Source of the DNA: Siphonodentalium dalli
Taxonomy: Eukaryota > Mollusca > Scaphopoda > Gadilida > Siphonodentaliidae
Direction: 5' to 3'
NCBI GenBank assembly: GCA_032622095.1
Contig: CP136069.1
Location: 170,430,394-170,494,393 of the forward strand
DNA: 64,000 nt
In this document: piece after piece, positions 11,668 through 23,039 of the stretch
Layout of the letters: each line of letters begins with the position of its first letter
Numbering within the stretch: the first letter of the stretch is position 1
Program-made: the position numbers and the translations under genes
Notes under the pieces: generated by a model
What the model was told of the DNA's origin: nothing
Databases searched by the model: none
What the model saw: the letters and a program-made list of their open reading frames with translations, nothing else

Positions 11668-11822
11668 TACAAATTATATAACGTCCCTGTGAGAAAACCG
11701 CAATATATTACTTCTACTCGTCGCAGTGTAGCGATATGTTAAAAAATGTTACAAAGGTTTACGTGTTTACATTATCTGGACACAAGTGTTTTAATAATCA
11801 CTTTAAACCAACTTAAAATTCC

Positions 11823-12222
11823 TTAACCCTTTACCCAACAAACCGGCCAAAACCGGCCAAATAAAGCTTCAACAGCCTAAAATATCTTTGGTCTGTCTCA
11901 ATAGAACCATACAAATATGGATATCATTGGAACCGGCTCCTTGACCACATTGTGATAGTTACAGTTATGCCCTGTGTCAATGCATTCTCTTATATATGCG
12001 AGTCGACCATAGGTCGCCTCGCATATATAAGAGAATGCATTGGCCTAAAAAAAATCTTTTTTTAACACTTTTTGCCATTTTTTCTTACATTCTTTAACAA
12101 TTTTATAATTTTTAATGTGTTAAGCCAATGCATTCTCTTATATATGCGAAGCGACCTATGGTCGACTCGCATATATAAGAGAATGCATTGGCACAAGGCC
12201 CTTCTGTTGGGTAAAGGGTTAA
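11823..12222 (+). mobile_element. piggyBac-type MITE with twin hairpins, copy 1
   Basis: A 400-bp element flanked by TTAA on both sides (11823-11826 and 12219-12222), with terminal inverted repeats CCCTTTACCCAACA and TGTTGGGTAAAGGG. TTAA targets and CCC-type ends are features of piggyBac elements. Two internal palindromes (about 11978-12043 and 12124-12192) share CCAATGCATTCTCTTATATA arms. The second is the reverse complement of the first. There is no transposase, so it would need one from elsewhere. Other copies: 16666-17071 and 43240-43639. Confidence 0.85.
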
Positions 12223-12715
12223 ATGCCATGATGATTTAATTCTTCTGATAACTTATTTCTCGGTAAAATCACAGTGCAAAAAATCGAAATTAAAAAGTAT
12301 TTGGCTCACTGCCGATTGATAGGAGAATTACTGTAAGAAAATGCTCACTAAACTTATTGATTATCGCATGTTCATGATTCCCAGTTGACATGGAGACTAA
12401 CTGTTTTTCTCATCAAACAGTCTGCTAGTAGTGTTTAATTTTCATCAAAAGTTTATTAATGTTTTGTTTCGTCCTTGACATACGTTCTGGAAAAAAACCC
12501 GCTCGATCTACAGATGGATCGATATTATTCGGACGGGAATTCGGCGAGTGGTTTTCGGCTCAAGTTAGTTCCTGGTTTCAATCGTATTTTAAGGGCGAAT
12601 ATGTTTTTAAAATCAATATTTAACAATTGATGGCATAATTATAAGGAATAATCTCGGTTTCCTAATGTAATTCGGCCCATGCCGTCTCTGAACATGAAAA
12701 GCCAAATGCGACTCT

Positions 12716-13268
12716 TTGTTCAGGACGATAAATTCATTTGGCTGTAAAAATATACAGGTTCCATTAAATGACCAAACATATAGTATCATTGGAAATTTCA
12801 AGTGTAAACTTCAGGAAGAACATGTGAAAGAATTCAGGAGATCTATATTCGATGACTCTAAAAGATATGGTCATAAAAAGAAACTCAGATCGTGTATATT
12901 GTTTAAAAATGATTATGTTTTAGAGACTTACTTAACAAACACAGTATCCTTAAAAGATAGGATTAATTTTACAAAACTCCGTATTAGTGATAAAAAACTC
13001 GGTATTGAAAAAGGTAGACATCATCAGCCTATAATTAAGGAAGGGAAGAGACTGTGTCTTAAATGAAGGACCGATTCTGATATAGAAAATGAGTATCATT
13101 GCATTATGGAATGTCCACACTATTGCGATATCAGAAATGAACTTTCCGAAATTGTTGGTAGATATCCGAATGCAAGGACATTTCTTCGTACACTAATGAG
13201 CGAAAATTATATTTTATATATTATATATACTCCTATAAAACAGGGTCGACTTGACTATTTGTTAATCT
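12716..13268 (+). pseudogene. LINE ORF2 C-terminal relic with Cys/His motif
   Basis: An open frame at 12716-13066 and its continuation in other frames read as the C-terminal part of a LINE ORF2. Examples are FRRSIFDDSKRYGHKKKLRS, YLTNTVSLKDRINFTKLRIS and IEKGRHHQP. They are followed by a cysteine- and histidine-containing segment RLCLK..IENEYHCIMECPHY and a tail ending LDYLLI with a stop near 13268. This is the usual end of CR1/L2-like elements. It lies about 118 bp upstream of the GCNT start codon, so GCNT's 5' leader or promoter may contain LINE sequence. Confidence 0.75.
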
Positions 13269-13385
13269 GAGAACAACTCGCTTCCCTCGTCGACAACGCG
13301 CAGTCGTGTGTAAACATCGATCGCGTCGCAGAACTAATACAAAACTAATGCAAACATAAGAAGTTCTCGCATAACTAGTAAATCA

Positions 13386-14210
13386 ATGACCTCACGTTAT
13401 CTGCGTGCACACATTCCTGATATAATTTCGCGTTATAAATGTGGAAGGATGTACGGGTATCGGTTTTGCAAATTTCGTGTTCTGATGGCTGTTTTATTTG
13501 CGACAACCTCTTTGTTTGTCTTAATGGGCATGAAACATGATATTCATAAATATTTCAACTACCGGATCGTTGCCTCAGTTGACCGTATCTATCTTACTCG
13601 TGGTAGATATATGGACGATCGGGCCGTTGACTCTGTTGACTGCCGGCTCTTGTTTCGGGGAGATAAGACAGAAGAAACTAGAGCATTCTCATTATTGAAC
13701 ACATCCCACAGCGACGCAGAAATGCGTCATGTTGATAGCAATCTACGCCAAAAGCTCCATACGCTAACTTGTTCTCAGTTCGTCAAATCGAGAGGCTATA
13801 TCATGGATAATATAACGACAGAGGAGAAAGGGATGCCGATAGCGTTTTCTTTGGTGGTTTTCAAAGATTTTATTCAGGTGGAAAGACTTCTCCGCGCAAT
13901 ATATCGACCAACTAATTTATACTGTATCCATGTGGATAACTCGTCATCAGAGATATTCAAGTCTGAAATAGCACTTCTTTCAAGCTGCTTCAATAATGTG
14001 TTTTCCGTCGCCCCACTCGGTGAATGTAATACACGGCCAGTTCTCTGTTCTGTTACCAGAAATAATTTGCATGAAAGAACTGTGGAAGAGAGGAAGAAAC
14101 TGGAAGTATTTCATCAATCTTACAGGCCAAGAATTTCCACTAAAAACCAACTATGAGCTCGCGAGAATACTGCGCGCATACGGTGGGGCCAACGATATGG
14201 AATCTGTCAG
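13386..14210 (+). CDS. GCNT: GCNT-family beta-1,6-GlcNAc-transferase, exon 1
   Basis: This is the N-terminal part of a core-2/I-branching beta-1,6-N-acetylglucosaminyltransferase, a Golgi type II membrane enzyme that adds GlcNAc branches to O-glycans (GT14 family). A short basic cytoplasmic tail precedes a signal anchor at about residues 32-48. The expected cysteines are at 86 (VDCRLLFRGD), 129, 180 (YCIHVDNSS) and 201 (SSCFNNVF), then one in ICMKELW. The conserved FSLVVFKDFIQVERLLRAIY and WKYFINLTGQEFPLKTN blocks are clear. The usual free Cys of vertebrate NLCG is Thr here. The frame shifts at CCCC 14011-14014: one C too many, consistent with a read error or a lesion. Donor CAG|GTATGC at 14210/14211. 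The start was chosen because it gives the short tail plus anchor. Confidence 0.88.
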
Positions 14211-15639
14211 GTATGCACATTATTTGAACTTAAATTCAAGTTCGTCACCAAATTTGGATCCCCCGCAAACGAAATTTGATTGTAAACTGCTGGTGCAGGT
14301 ATGTAAGCACGAAATGTACCCTCATTTTGACTTCGGGTCTTGATGGCAGAGTGCTTGTTGATTGATATTTGCTCGGTTAGGTGATCTTGTTCGTGGTCAT
14401 TTCCCGCCATTTTGAAATCCAAGATGGCCGCCGGTATAAAATTTTGACATTCCTTGTTTTATTAAATCACTCGATGTGACGTAAGTTTGAATTTTATATA
14501 GCATAAACATTTTGATAACTTCATACATATACTCATGCTACGGTCATACACTACTACAGATGAAGGCAATTACTTCTAAAGAAAAACCATAATTCGAAAA
14601 TTATTCACAAAAGTTTGGGTAAAAATACGCTTTTTCGCATTTGGTTACATTCCGTTCGTTTTATTTCCGCACATAAGAGAAAGTCTATGTCACTCTGTAG
14701 CAACCTTTACATCCGAAGTCATTCTATATCCGATTTTGTGATGGTTCAGGAATGATTTCTTTTCAATATGTTGTGTACTGTAAACATAACATCAGGATAA
14801 AATCACGCAAAAACCAGATAGCTTGAATGCATTAAACGTTTCTGAATGGTGAACTTTATATCACAATTAACTCGGAAAAAACGAGTTATCGTATAATTTC
14901 TTGCGCCAGTGTATTTTGAACGCAAGTAATGTTTTTCGGTTTTTCCGGATCTCCATTTCTTTGTTCAGATGTCTGTCTTTCCGTGAATATGTTATGTCAT
15001 ACAGGAAGTACAAAAAGGAAAGAATGCACAAACACGCTAATATGAAATTGTTGCCCGAATTATATTTTAAATCCACATATATACATACGTTCCCGGCCCT
15101 CGATGACGTTCGGGATAAGGAGCTAGGGACACCGGAAATGATAAATCCGTGTTGGTAACGAAATTAACTTTTTGACTTATATCAGACACTTACATCATAC
15201 GAGGAATCTACTAGTGTTGTTTGAAGATGCAAAGTGGCACCCTTTTAGTTATTAGAGCGGGGTCACGGCACCACTATCGATAAACTACTAAATTGCCATA
15301 TAGCAGTTAACCATGCCACATGGAACGTTTGGTTTCCTTTTGAAGGCAAAATGTGAGTGACTGCATTGTACACGACTTGGTCAGTGCGTAATCAGGCATT
15401 ATCCAGTCTTGAAGAATGTGACAATCATCTACCATTGCCGCGAATTCCAACGACGTCGATTGTATAATTTAAACAGGCAGTCGCTGACGGCGGTATCCCC
15501 CGCCTAGGTTGACAAAGTTTGGGATGCGTATTTTAAAAATATGCACACACAAATAATTTAAATAAGTTAGTATTTGTTTGACATTGGTTAATATTTGTTT
15601 TAGTACGGGCTTAACATTTAAATAAACATTACAATCAGA

Positions 15640-16310
15640 TGGTCATAATTCTGGTAAAAATGTATGACCGGCATAGACTGTGAACTCGTTTGATATGATC
15701 TCACATACCAAAACTCTGTCAAATACGTTGATAATTGTTCGAAATAACCCCCGGACAACTGTATGTGTGTGCTAAACGCTGAAAATGACAACCAAGGGGC
15801 CCAAACACTTGTGAATATTTCCGGCCGGGCTGTTTGCGAACTCGTTTCAGATACGTCTATTGTGCACTCATATACCAAAAAATCCTTCAAATCCGTTGAT
15901 AACTGTTCGAAATATCCTTCCCGGACAACTTTTTGTGTGTGCTTAAACGCCGACGAACAAGAACATTGCTAGGGCGTGGCAAAATAATTTAAACAAAGAG
16001 CCATAACTCTGGTGCAAATTGGCGGGCGGACCCATGCAAATTCGAACTTGACCTGTATTTTGGGCTAGTAAACCCACATACCAAATTACATTCCATTCAG
16101 TTGAGACGTACTATGGTTATCATCCGGAAACGAAAATTGAGTGCAAATCCAACACAATGGGCCGTATCTCTGGTGGAAATTGGAGAGCGGAACCCGAATT
16201 CGAACCTGACCTGTATTTTGCGCTAGTAAACCCACATACCAAATTTCCATTCAGTTGAGACTTACTAAAGTTATCATCTGGAAACGAAAAAGCGAACAGA
16301 CTGACGAACG
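15640..16310 (+). repeat. Two pairs of tandem repeats in GCNT intron 1
   Basis: Two units of about 165 bp near 15650 and 15815 share GTGAACTCGTTT/GCGAACTCGTTT, GTTGATAA-TGTTCGAAATA and CCGGACAACT. Two further units near 16005 and 16160 share TCTGGTGSAAATTGG, GACCTGTATTTTG, CTAGTAAACCCACATACCAA and TTCAGTTGAGAC. Non-coding. Confidence 0.65.
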
Positions 16311-16314
16311 GTAT

Positions 16315-17421
16315 TACACTGAAGAAAAACGTTAGTCAATATGACTAACTTAGGTTAGTCAACTGTTTGTGCACATGATGACTAACTTATGATGATGTTA
16401 ATTGGGCAATTAAACTACAATTATGTTAGTCTAAAGGACAAGGATTGTGTCATATAATGCCTAACTTGTCTGAGTCACTGGGAACGCGAACTTGTAATTT
16501 GGTGGAATGTTTGCGCAAATAATGTCAATACTCAAGAAGGTGAAAAATTATCCATAATCAGAGACCGAATTGAAAGTAGGACAAACTTTCAACACATTCT
16601 CTAAAATACAGCTTTCAATACTGGACTGTTGAGAGGTATAACAATAGTTTGTGGTATAGGTCTGTTTAACCCTTTACCCAACAGAAGGGCCCTGTGCCAA
16701 TGCATTTTCTTATATATGCGAGTCGACCATACATGTAGGTCGCCTCGCATATATAAGAGAATGCATTGGCTTAACACATTAAAATTTATAAAATTGTTAA
16801 AGAATGTAAGAAAAAATGGTAAAAAGTGTTAAAAAAAGATTTTTTTTAGGCCAATGCATTCTCTTATATATGCGAGGCGACCTATGGTCGACTCGCATAT
16901 ATAAGAGAATGCATTGGCACAGGGCATAACTGTAACTATCACAATGTGATCAAGGAGCCGGTTCCAATGATATCCATATTTGTATGGTTCTATTGAGACA
17001 GACCGAAGATATTTTAGGCTGTTGAAGCTTTATTTGGCCGGTTTTGGCCGGTTTGTTGGGTAAAGGTTTAACTGGTTCACTTTTCCGAGATGTTTATGGT
17101 GTCACGTTCTCATGGCATAAAATCTGTTAATCTAATAGTGTAGCCTTTGACGTGGGAGCGAATATCTTATATATATGCCATTATAATCATCCCATCACAT
17201 TCGTTCAATAAAAGATACAATATAATTGCGATGCAATGGAAATTGTATATTCAGCAATGAATACTAAGCATCATTTTAGGCAGTGTTGCAATTTTAGTTA
17301 TTCTTTGTGTGACTTGATCACCATGACTAACATCAGAGTTAGTCTTGATGAAAGGTTTGGACTCAAAATGCTTGTGAATAACCCTAAGTTAGTTACATTG
17401 ACCCGATTTTGTTCTCAGTGT
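16315..17421. mobile_element. Outer element with CACTGA ends, hosting a nested MITE
   Basis: TACACTGAAGAAAAACG at 16315 is mirrored by TTTTGTTCTCAGTGTA ending near 17421. Subterminal GTTAGTCAATATGACTAAC-like blocks recur in inverted orientation on both sides (16335-16450 and 17320-17400). The piggyBac-type MITE at 16666-17071 lies between them. Removing it leaves about 700 bp. Non-coding apart from short chance frames. Confidence 0.55.
16666..17071 (-). mobile_element. piggyBac-type MITE with twin hairpins, copy 2
   Basis: Reverse-orientation copy of 11823-12222, with TTAA at 16666-16669 and 17068-17071. The right end has AAAGGTTTAA instead of AAAGGGTTAA. Both internal palindromes are intact; the one nearest 16700 carries a 4-bp insertion in its loop (CATACATGTAGG). 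It is nested in the element at 16315-17421, which shows order of insertion. Confidence 0.85.
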
Positions 17422-17429
17422 ACGCGCGA

Positions 17430-19980
17430 GGGAGTACATGTGTGGACACTAACTTGTGAAATGCAGACAATTATCTAAGGGTTGAGTTGTCCACTGTCCG
17501 TGTAGTAGTGTGTAGCAAGCCAAAATGAGTGGGATGCGAGATATTGAAAGTCAATATATCAATATATATTGAGATCTTTGTTGAAATATGGTATCAGCAT
17601 ATGAGTCAAAATGTGACTATACAAACTTCTCAAGTGGTGTCCCCAAATATAGAGCACAAGGTTCGTAAATTACAGTCGGCACCATGACATTCGGTATCAG
17701 TTCCGCACTGAGAACAGTATCGAAACCGCGGTACCAATAATATTGTACTTCCACCAACAGGCGATGAGCAAGGAAATACATCAATTGTTTGTTTCTTTTC
17801 TTTGAAGATCAATCGTCATAACACTGATATTAGAGACCTTTCGTAAAATCACGATTACGATTATGGATAGGGACAATATACTGACAACATATGGCCAAAT
17901 AATATATCTTTACGCACGGGGTTCTTATGTGAGACGAAATATACCCCACGCAGTTTAATTATATGCAGACATACCAATGATGTGCCACCCATCCTGCTTG
18001 GGGACGCTCTAATATTATCGGTGTGGTGTATAAATTACGGATAAGAACATGGGATCTGAAAGAGACACGTGATACTGTTTCCATCAAATATATGTGTAGC
18101 TGAATATAGTGGGGAATTTGCCGTCGCTTCAATTAACCATCGCATGTAAGTTGTGAATGGGGTCGACCTTACTGGCACAATATATCCTATCCGTAATCGT
18201 AATAGTGGTTTGGCGAAAGGTCTCGAATGTTCGAGAGTAGGCCATTGACGCTTTAAATTCGACAAACTTCGCTTCCCATTGTCGCTCTATTTGTTCGTGA
18301 ACTGCAGACATTGTTGGTCGATTTAAACTCAATATCTATCCCTGATGCAGCGCCACAGTAAACTAGATCACGTAATAATATGTTTATTCCATGATCAAAA
18401 ACGTATTGAGATACAAATAGAAGATATAGACACAAGATCAATTACTCTACCCGGAAATCGAACAGACATGCAACTTTTATCACAATGTGGCAGATATAAT
18501 GCCACACAACCTTGATGTTTACTCAGCGTTCGGTCATTATGTTAAACAGAATGCTAATGAAAAGAACCGGACCTATGACGATTCGTGTGTGCATTTCTCA
18601 ATATAGCAACGCACGGAACATAATAGCGTAACTAATATGACTCATCATGAAAACATGTGATCCATTAACACTATAGCGACATAAATTAATTCACCTTCAA
18701 ATATACTCACAAATAGCTGTTAACTTTGCGTCAACCCGTTTTATACTAAAGCATCGTTGATGAGTAGTTGTCCCATAGCACATTTTCAGATAATAAGTTC
18801 AACAAACGTTTGTGGAACTCGTTATCTAAACATTTCCCACCAAAAAATAGGGTTCCTGCGGCACTTTTGTTTATCTTTCGTCTATTTTTATCACCCTAAG
18901 GCCTATTGGAAGCAGTGAATATAGATGACAAAACATGTATACCTAGTGCCAATACTTGCAATAAAGTGGAAAATTTCGACACGTTTCAGTTCATGTTAGC
19001 TTTATAGGAGTCATTGACCATGAACAAGAATAAACCTTATAAGAGAAGTATGTTATGAATACTTTGAACTATGCAAGTCCTCTAAAATCCGAAGATATAC
19101 AACACAATACATATGTCCAGTTAATAGGAAATAGAACACCAACATATTAAAAGTAAACACCACCGTCGTAAATTGTAAACTTCAAAGCAGGGCAAGCGCT
19201 ATATGTAATTGGTGAGAAATAATTATACAATTTTGAAAATTGGACTCAAACATGTTATGATTGACTAACTTTCTGCAGACTGTAACTACTTCAGCAGCGA
19301 TTTGTATGCAAGCCAGCATTCTGTATGCAAACACAGTTAAATTTGTCTTTCCATAGTTATGGGCCTGACATGTGTATTTTATTTTGTCATAGATTTTTTT
19401 CCAAATACCACCAACAAAATTAAGTTTACAAGGCCATAGAGGAGACCTCCTCAAAACATTGTTAGAATAGCTGATATATGAATGTGATTACAGATCGCAC
19501 TTACAACTTATAAAATCATGCTTTTCAAGCCAAAGTTTACCTTTTCGGTCATTGGGGATATAATAATGTCAACCCCAAATTGGTGCGTAATCGTCAAAAA
19601 TTTCAATCGTTCAAATTTAAAATTGAAATGGACCTTTATAACGATCGTCACCCTGATCAGAGAAGTAAACTCTTTCTGATGACAGATGCGTCACACTATT
19701 CCATATTTAGAAAGACAGCTTATGCTTAATCGCTGCTTAATTAGACTTTAAAACATAATTTGAGAAACTTAAAAACATTTATAGAAAGCGATAAACTGTT
19801 GATCAGAAAATGTGTTTCAAAAATGCTTTGTAGTCGTGAAATGTGCTTACAGTGACAACAAACGGGTGGTTTTCAGAATTCCATGAAACTTTGGGAAGAT
19901 AAACCCTTCTATGCTACCAACGTATATTATGACTAATGATATGCTGGGTGACACCACGCTTGACTGAACATCGATTGTAC
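17430..19980. other. Intronic sequence without a recognised gene
   Basis: No known domain is visible. A 67-codon minus-strand frame at 18129-18332 (EQIERQWEAKFVEFKASM) is unplaced. At about 18740-18815 there is a reverse-complement copy of the 67-bp unit tandemly repeated at 44166-44433 (TTTATACTAAAGCATCGTTG, AGATAATAAGTTCAAC). The rest is AT-rich sequence. Confidence 0.35.
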
Positions 19981-19987
19981 GCGAAGA

Positions 19988-20190
19988 GTCGACTTTCAAA
20001 ACATCACACAATCACTGGGCTCGTTAAGAGGTAACATGTCCATGTAATCTGGTCATTTTGTCATGTTAAAATATCAGACTACTCGGTTAACGACAGGTAG
20101 ACATCTCAATTGTTGTTTGGGACATGGGACCGAAGAGGTTCCCAGGGTTCATTAAGAGGTAACACGTCCATGTAATCTGGTCACTCTACC
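19988..20190 (+). repeat. Inverted partner of 27326-27475
   Basis: GTCGACTTTCAAAACATCAC through GGGACATGGGACCGAAG (about 148 bp) matches the reverse complement of 27326-27475 with few differences. A partial second copy, AAGAGGTAACACGTCCATGT, follows at 20155-20185. The two copies are 7.3 kb apart in intron 1 of GCNT. Non-coding. Confidence 0.8.
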
Positions 20191-20210
20191 CCCATCCCAA
20201 AAAGATATGA

Positions 20211-20485
20211 ATGTTTATCATCAGGAGGGCTTTCAAAAGAGTGTTCATTGACGTTTTTCACATTTTCCGTTCAAGAGTTATCCATCTTTGTTTATCTGAA
20301 AATGTTGGATTTCCGTCCGTCCGCTCATATACATGTATCTCAACCATGGGCTATCTGATCTCAATGAAATTTGGTGTGCATATTTGGGGGCCTTCAAATG
20401 ATAGTTCATTGACGTTGTTCACATTTTCGTTCAAGTGTTATCCCTCTTTCTGTATCTGAAAATGTTGGATTTCCATCCGTCGTTT
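20211..20485 (+). repeat. Tandem duplication, ~170-bp unit
   Basis: GTTCATTGACGTTTTTCACA, then GTTCAAGAGTTATCC and TATCTGAAAATGTTGGATTT near 20240-20310, is repeated with small changes near 20405-20475. The open frame spanning it has no recognisable domain. Confidence 0.6.
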
Positions 20486-20639
20486 GTTAGAATTGTCACG
20501 TAATTTGTGCCTTATGCATTTTATGAACAGCTCATATGACCCGAAATATTCTGCGTGGCTAGATGGTCCCCGTTGAGGTGTCTATATTTAAATAGCTAAC
20601 CGCACCAGGTTCGCCGCTAGAATTCAACCTCCCATTGCA

Positions 20640-21590
20640 TTAATTTAGGAGTCCCAATTTGGGACTTACCAATCGGTAAATTAAGCGGAGTAGAAAATTC
20701 CTACCGCCCCACTGCGATGGATATAAATCCCTTAATGTGGCACCCTGTTTGTCGTGTGGTGCACCACATGATGAGTGGTGTAGGAGTCATGGAGGTACTA
20801 GGGATGTTGTATCGCGTGAGGCATCGACCTGCGGATACGACTTAGCTCATGGTCCTCTTTGTCGTACATCTCTCCAAGACGGGTGGTTGAGTTGACCCGA
20901 CTCAATCAATCGGCTAGTCACGCTCTCCACTGTGTTTCAGATTCAACTTTGTTATATATTGTATGGCTCGTCTGATGTTTGAAGTATTGTTTTAAGTTTT
21001 TTTCATGTATGATGTTTCTGTTCTCTCTTGTCTCTGTTGTGTTTGTCCTGATGATTGTTGATTGTTGAATCCTGTATTGTTCACGCCTGTCTCACTGTGG
21101 AGAGGTACCGGGAGGCTAACCGGGTCACCGCTTCAGCTATGTACCAGTATATGGCCCGAACAGAATTTGAAAGGTAGTCCACCACGGCGGCTGCTGGGCT
21201 AGTTGTCGATTTTTTTTGCTTTTCGTATGGCAACTCAAACCAAAAAACAACGTCTTGCTCGTAAGAATGATGACTCGCCAAGTTCCAACGATACTGTGGT
21301 ATTCCCTCAGTACTTGGTTCTTGGATTTGGTCCAAATGTGAAACGACCTTCTAACTTTGTTATCGATAAAACGATACAAAGCATTGCTGGTCAATTTAAA
21401 TATAAATTTGAAAAGCTCACCATTTTCTTTTTCTGCCATACTCAATCTGAAATATGTAAGCATCATTGCCTTCTGGTTCTTTGTCCAAAATTTCACCAGT
21501 ATACTTCAGGATGAACATCCCTGCCTCTATGTATGTTTTAGTGAATACACCACGGCCTGAAAGAGAAAATCAAAATGATGATGAATAATT
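20640..21590 (+). pseudogene. LINE 5' leader and ORF1 N-terminal relic
   Basis: A GC-richer leader (about 20640-21200) leads into a frame starting MATQTKKQRLARKNDD at 21227. It continues FPQYLVLGFGPNVKRPSNFV and KTIQSIAGQFKYKFEKL, like the N-terminus of ORF1 in LINEs whose C-terminus carries zinc knuckles. The frame breaks after about 21420. The zinc-knuckle part is at 23150-24100, so 1.4 kb of unrelated-looking sequence separates the two. Same orientation as GCNT; not functional. Confidence 0.55.
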
Positions 21591-21599
21591 GCAAGGGAA

Positions 21600-23030
21600 C
21601 CACAGGGCTTGGGATCAACACATCTATTTTGTCTAAGGGTTTGGGTCCTAGCTAATTGGTTTAATAGATTTTTTGCGATTTCATGTCGTTTTCAGCAGCT
21701 AAGGCCATGTCATGATGCAGCCACTTGTTGGGGAGGAAAGGTCGGCTCATTCCTTCACTGAGAGATTTTTTTTTCATAGTTGTTTCCGACAATCCCGGCA
21801 AAATGTCTGGGTCGTTACGGCCACGAGATGTTACCGCCCTAGATATAGAATTAAACAACTCAGGTGAATCATGGTTTTCCAGATATTCAGAGTTTGAATA
21901 TTTATTATTGCATGTTTTTGGCTATAGCGAGAGAGCGAGATATCATTTATTTTCGAGACATGTGTATGCATATTCATATACAAAATAATGGAAAAAAATA
22001 CAATAAGCACCCGGCCAATAAGTCATGCTTAATATCAATCAGTTTGCATACGTGTAAGGAATATTTTGCATTTCAATACCGTTTATCGGTTTGGGTCCAA
22101 ACTGCACACCCAATTTATGTCCCAATTCATATCATAACAAGATGCAAATTATTTATATATATTGACATAAAACATTTAAGTTTACAAAAATATTTAAGTT
22201 TAACAGTTGGAATCATACTGTAAAAGTATGTTTGGTTTTATCTAGCTTCCATCTGTTAAAACTTCAAATAGTTTGAGTTCAGGTTTGTTATCATTCAGCC
22301 TTCAATCTTCAGTATTTCAATTAAAAACATTACATGAACAGTGACAATTTGATCAAATAATCCTGATTATCAGGTGGGATCTCATAACACCAAATGAAAA
22401 ATTAACATAGAGATTAGTACTTAGTAATTACTAACTTAATATACATTGTTTCTGTACTAGTATATTACATGTATGTATGTGTCTCTCACTTGAATTTTAG
22501 AAAATAGCCTATTATATGAATTAGAGTGATAATGGTGAGTCTCAATTCAAGCAGGATAAGGATAATCCATTGAACCAAAATATATCTGACAATATAATAC
22601 AGTATAATACATTTCCAAAGTTATGGTTGAGAAACTTGATCAAATTGACCTCTCAGTAAAATAATTCAAACAAGAGGTGTGCACTCGAATGCTAGCATAC
22701 CCCCACCATGCCAAATTCAACCCGCATTATCCGTAAACCCAACAAAAAAGATTTTTAACTTTACAGAAAAATTCGGACTAATAATATCGAAATGGTATCA
22801 CAATAATCTTGTACAAAAAATATCATTCAAATTGGTTCATATTTGTTAAAGTTATTAAGTCGGACAGAATTTTAAAATAAGTCGAAAATGAAGTGTAATA
22901 CTACAAAAAACAGCCTGAGCCAATCCCTAGCCGCATCATGTAGAGAGGGTATTGTGAGAAGCATGTATACCAAAAATTAATGAACTCGGTTCATATTTGT
23001 TAAAGTTATTATGTCAGACAGAGTGGCCCT
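21600..23030. other. Sequence between the two LINE ORF1 pieces
   Basis: No domain is visible. A direct repeat of TTGGTTCATATTTGTTAAAG with flanking AGTTATTAAGTCGGACAGA words occurs near 22840 and 22990. The section from 22000 to 22680 shows nothing I can name. It is probably a later insertion into the LINE relic. Confidence 0.35.
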
Positions 23031-23039
23031 CTCTCTTGA

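Larger units (their letters stand above)
10905..11770 (+). repeat. Degenerate ~130-150-bp tandem array interrupted by a composite block
   Basis: About five diverged units share GTTACAAA, a GTCCCYGTGAGAAAA-like string, an AACATATTTT-like string, a CTCRTCTCANTGTAGCGAT-like string and a final GTTACRAARC. Four lie at 10905-11370 and one at 11668-11770. The block at 11371-11667 (GA tract, GCNT-exon fragment and 5S-like fragment) interrupts the array. Non-coding. Confidence 0.65.

Noticed and set aside
16629-16832. A 67-codon frame in MITE copy 2 with a near-identical 68-codon frame in copy 3 (43479-43685)
   Set aside because: Both arise from the MITE's palindromes and ends. The matching protein reflects DNA repeat identity, not coding selection.
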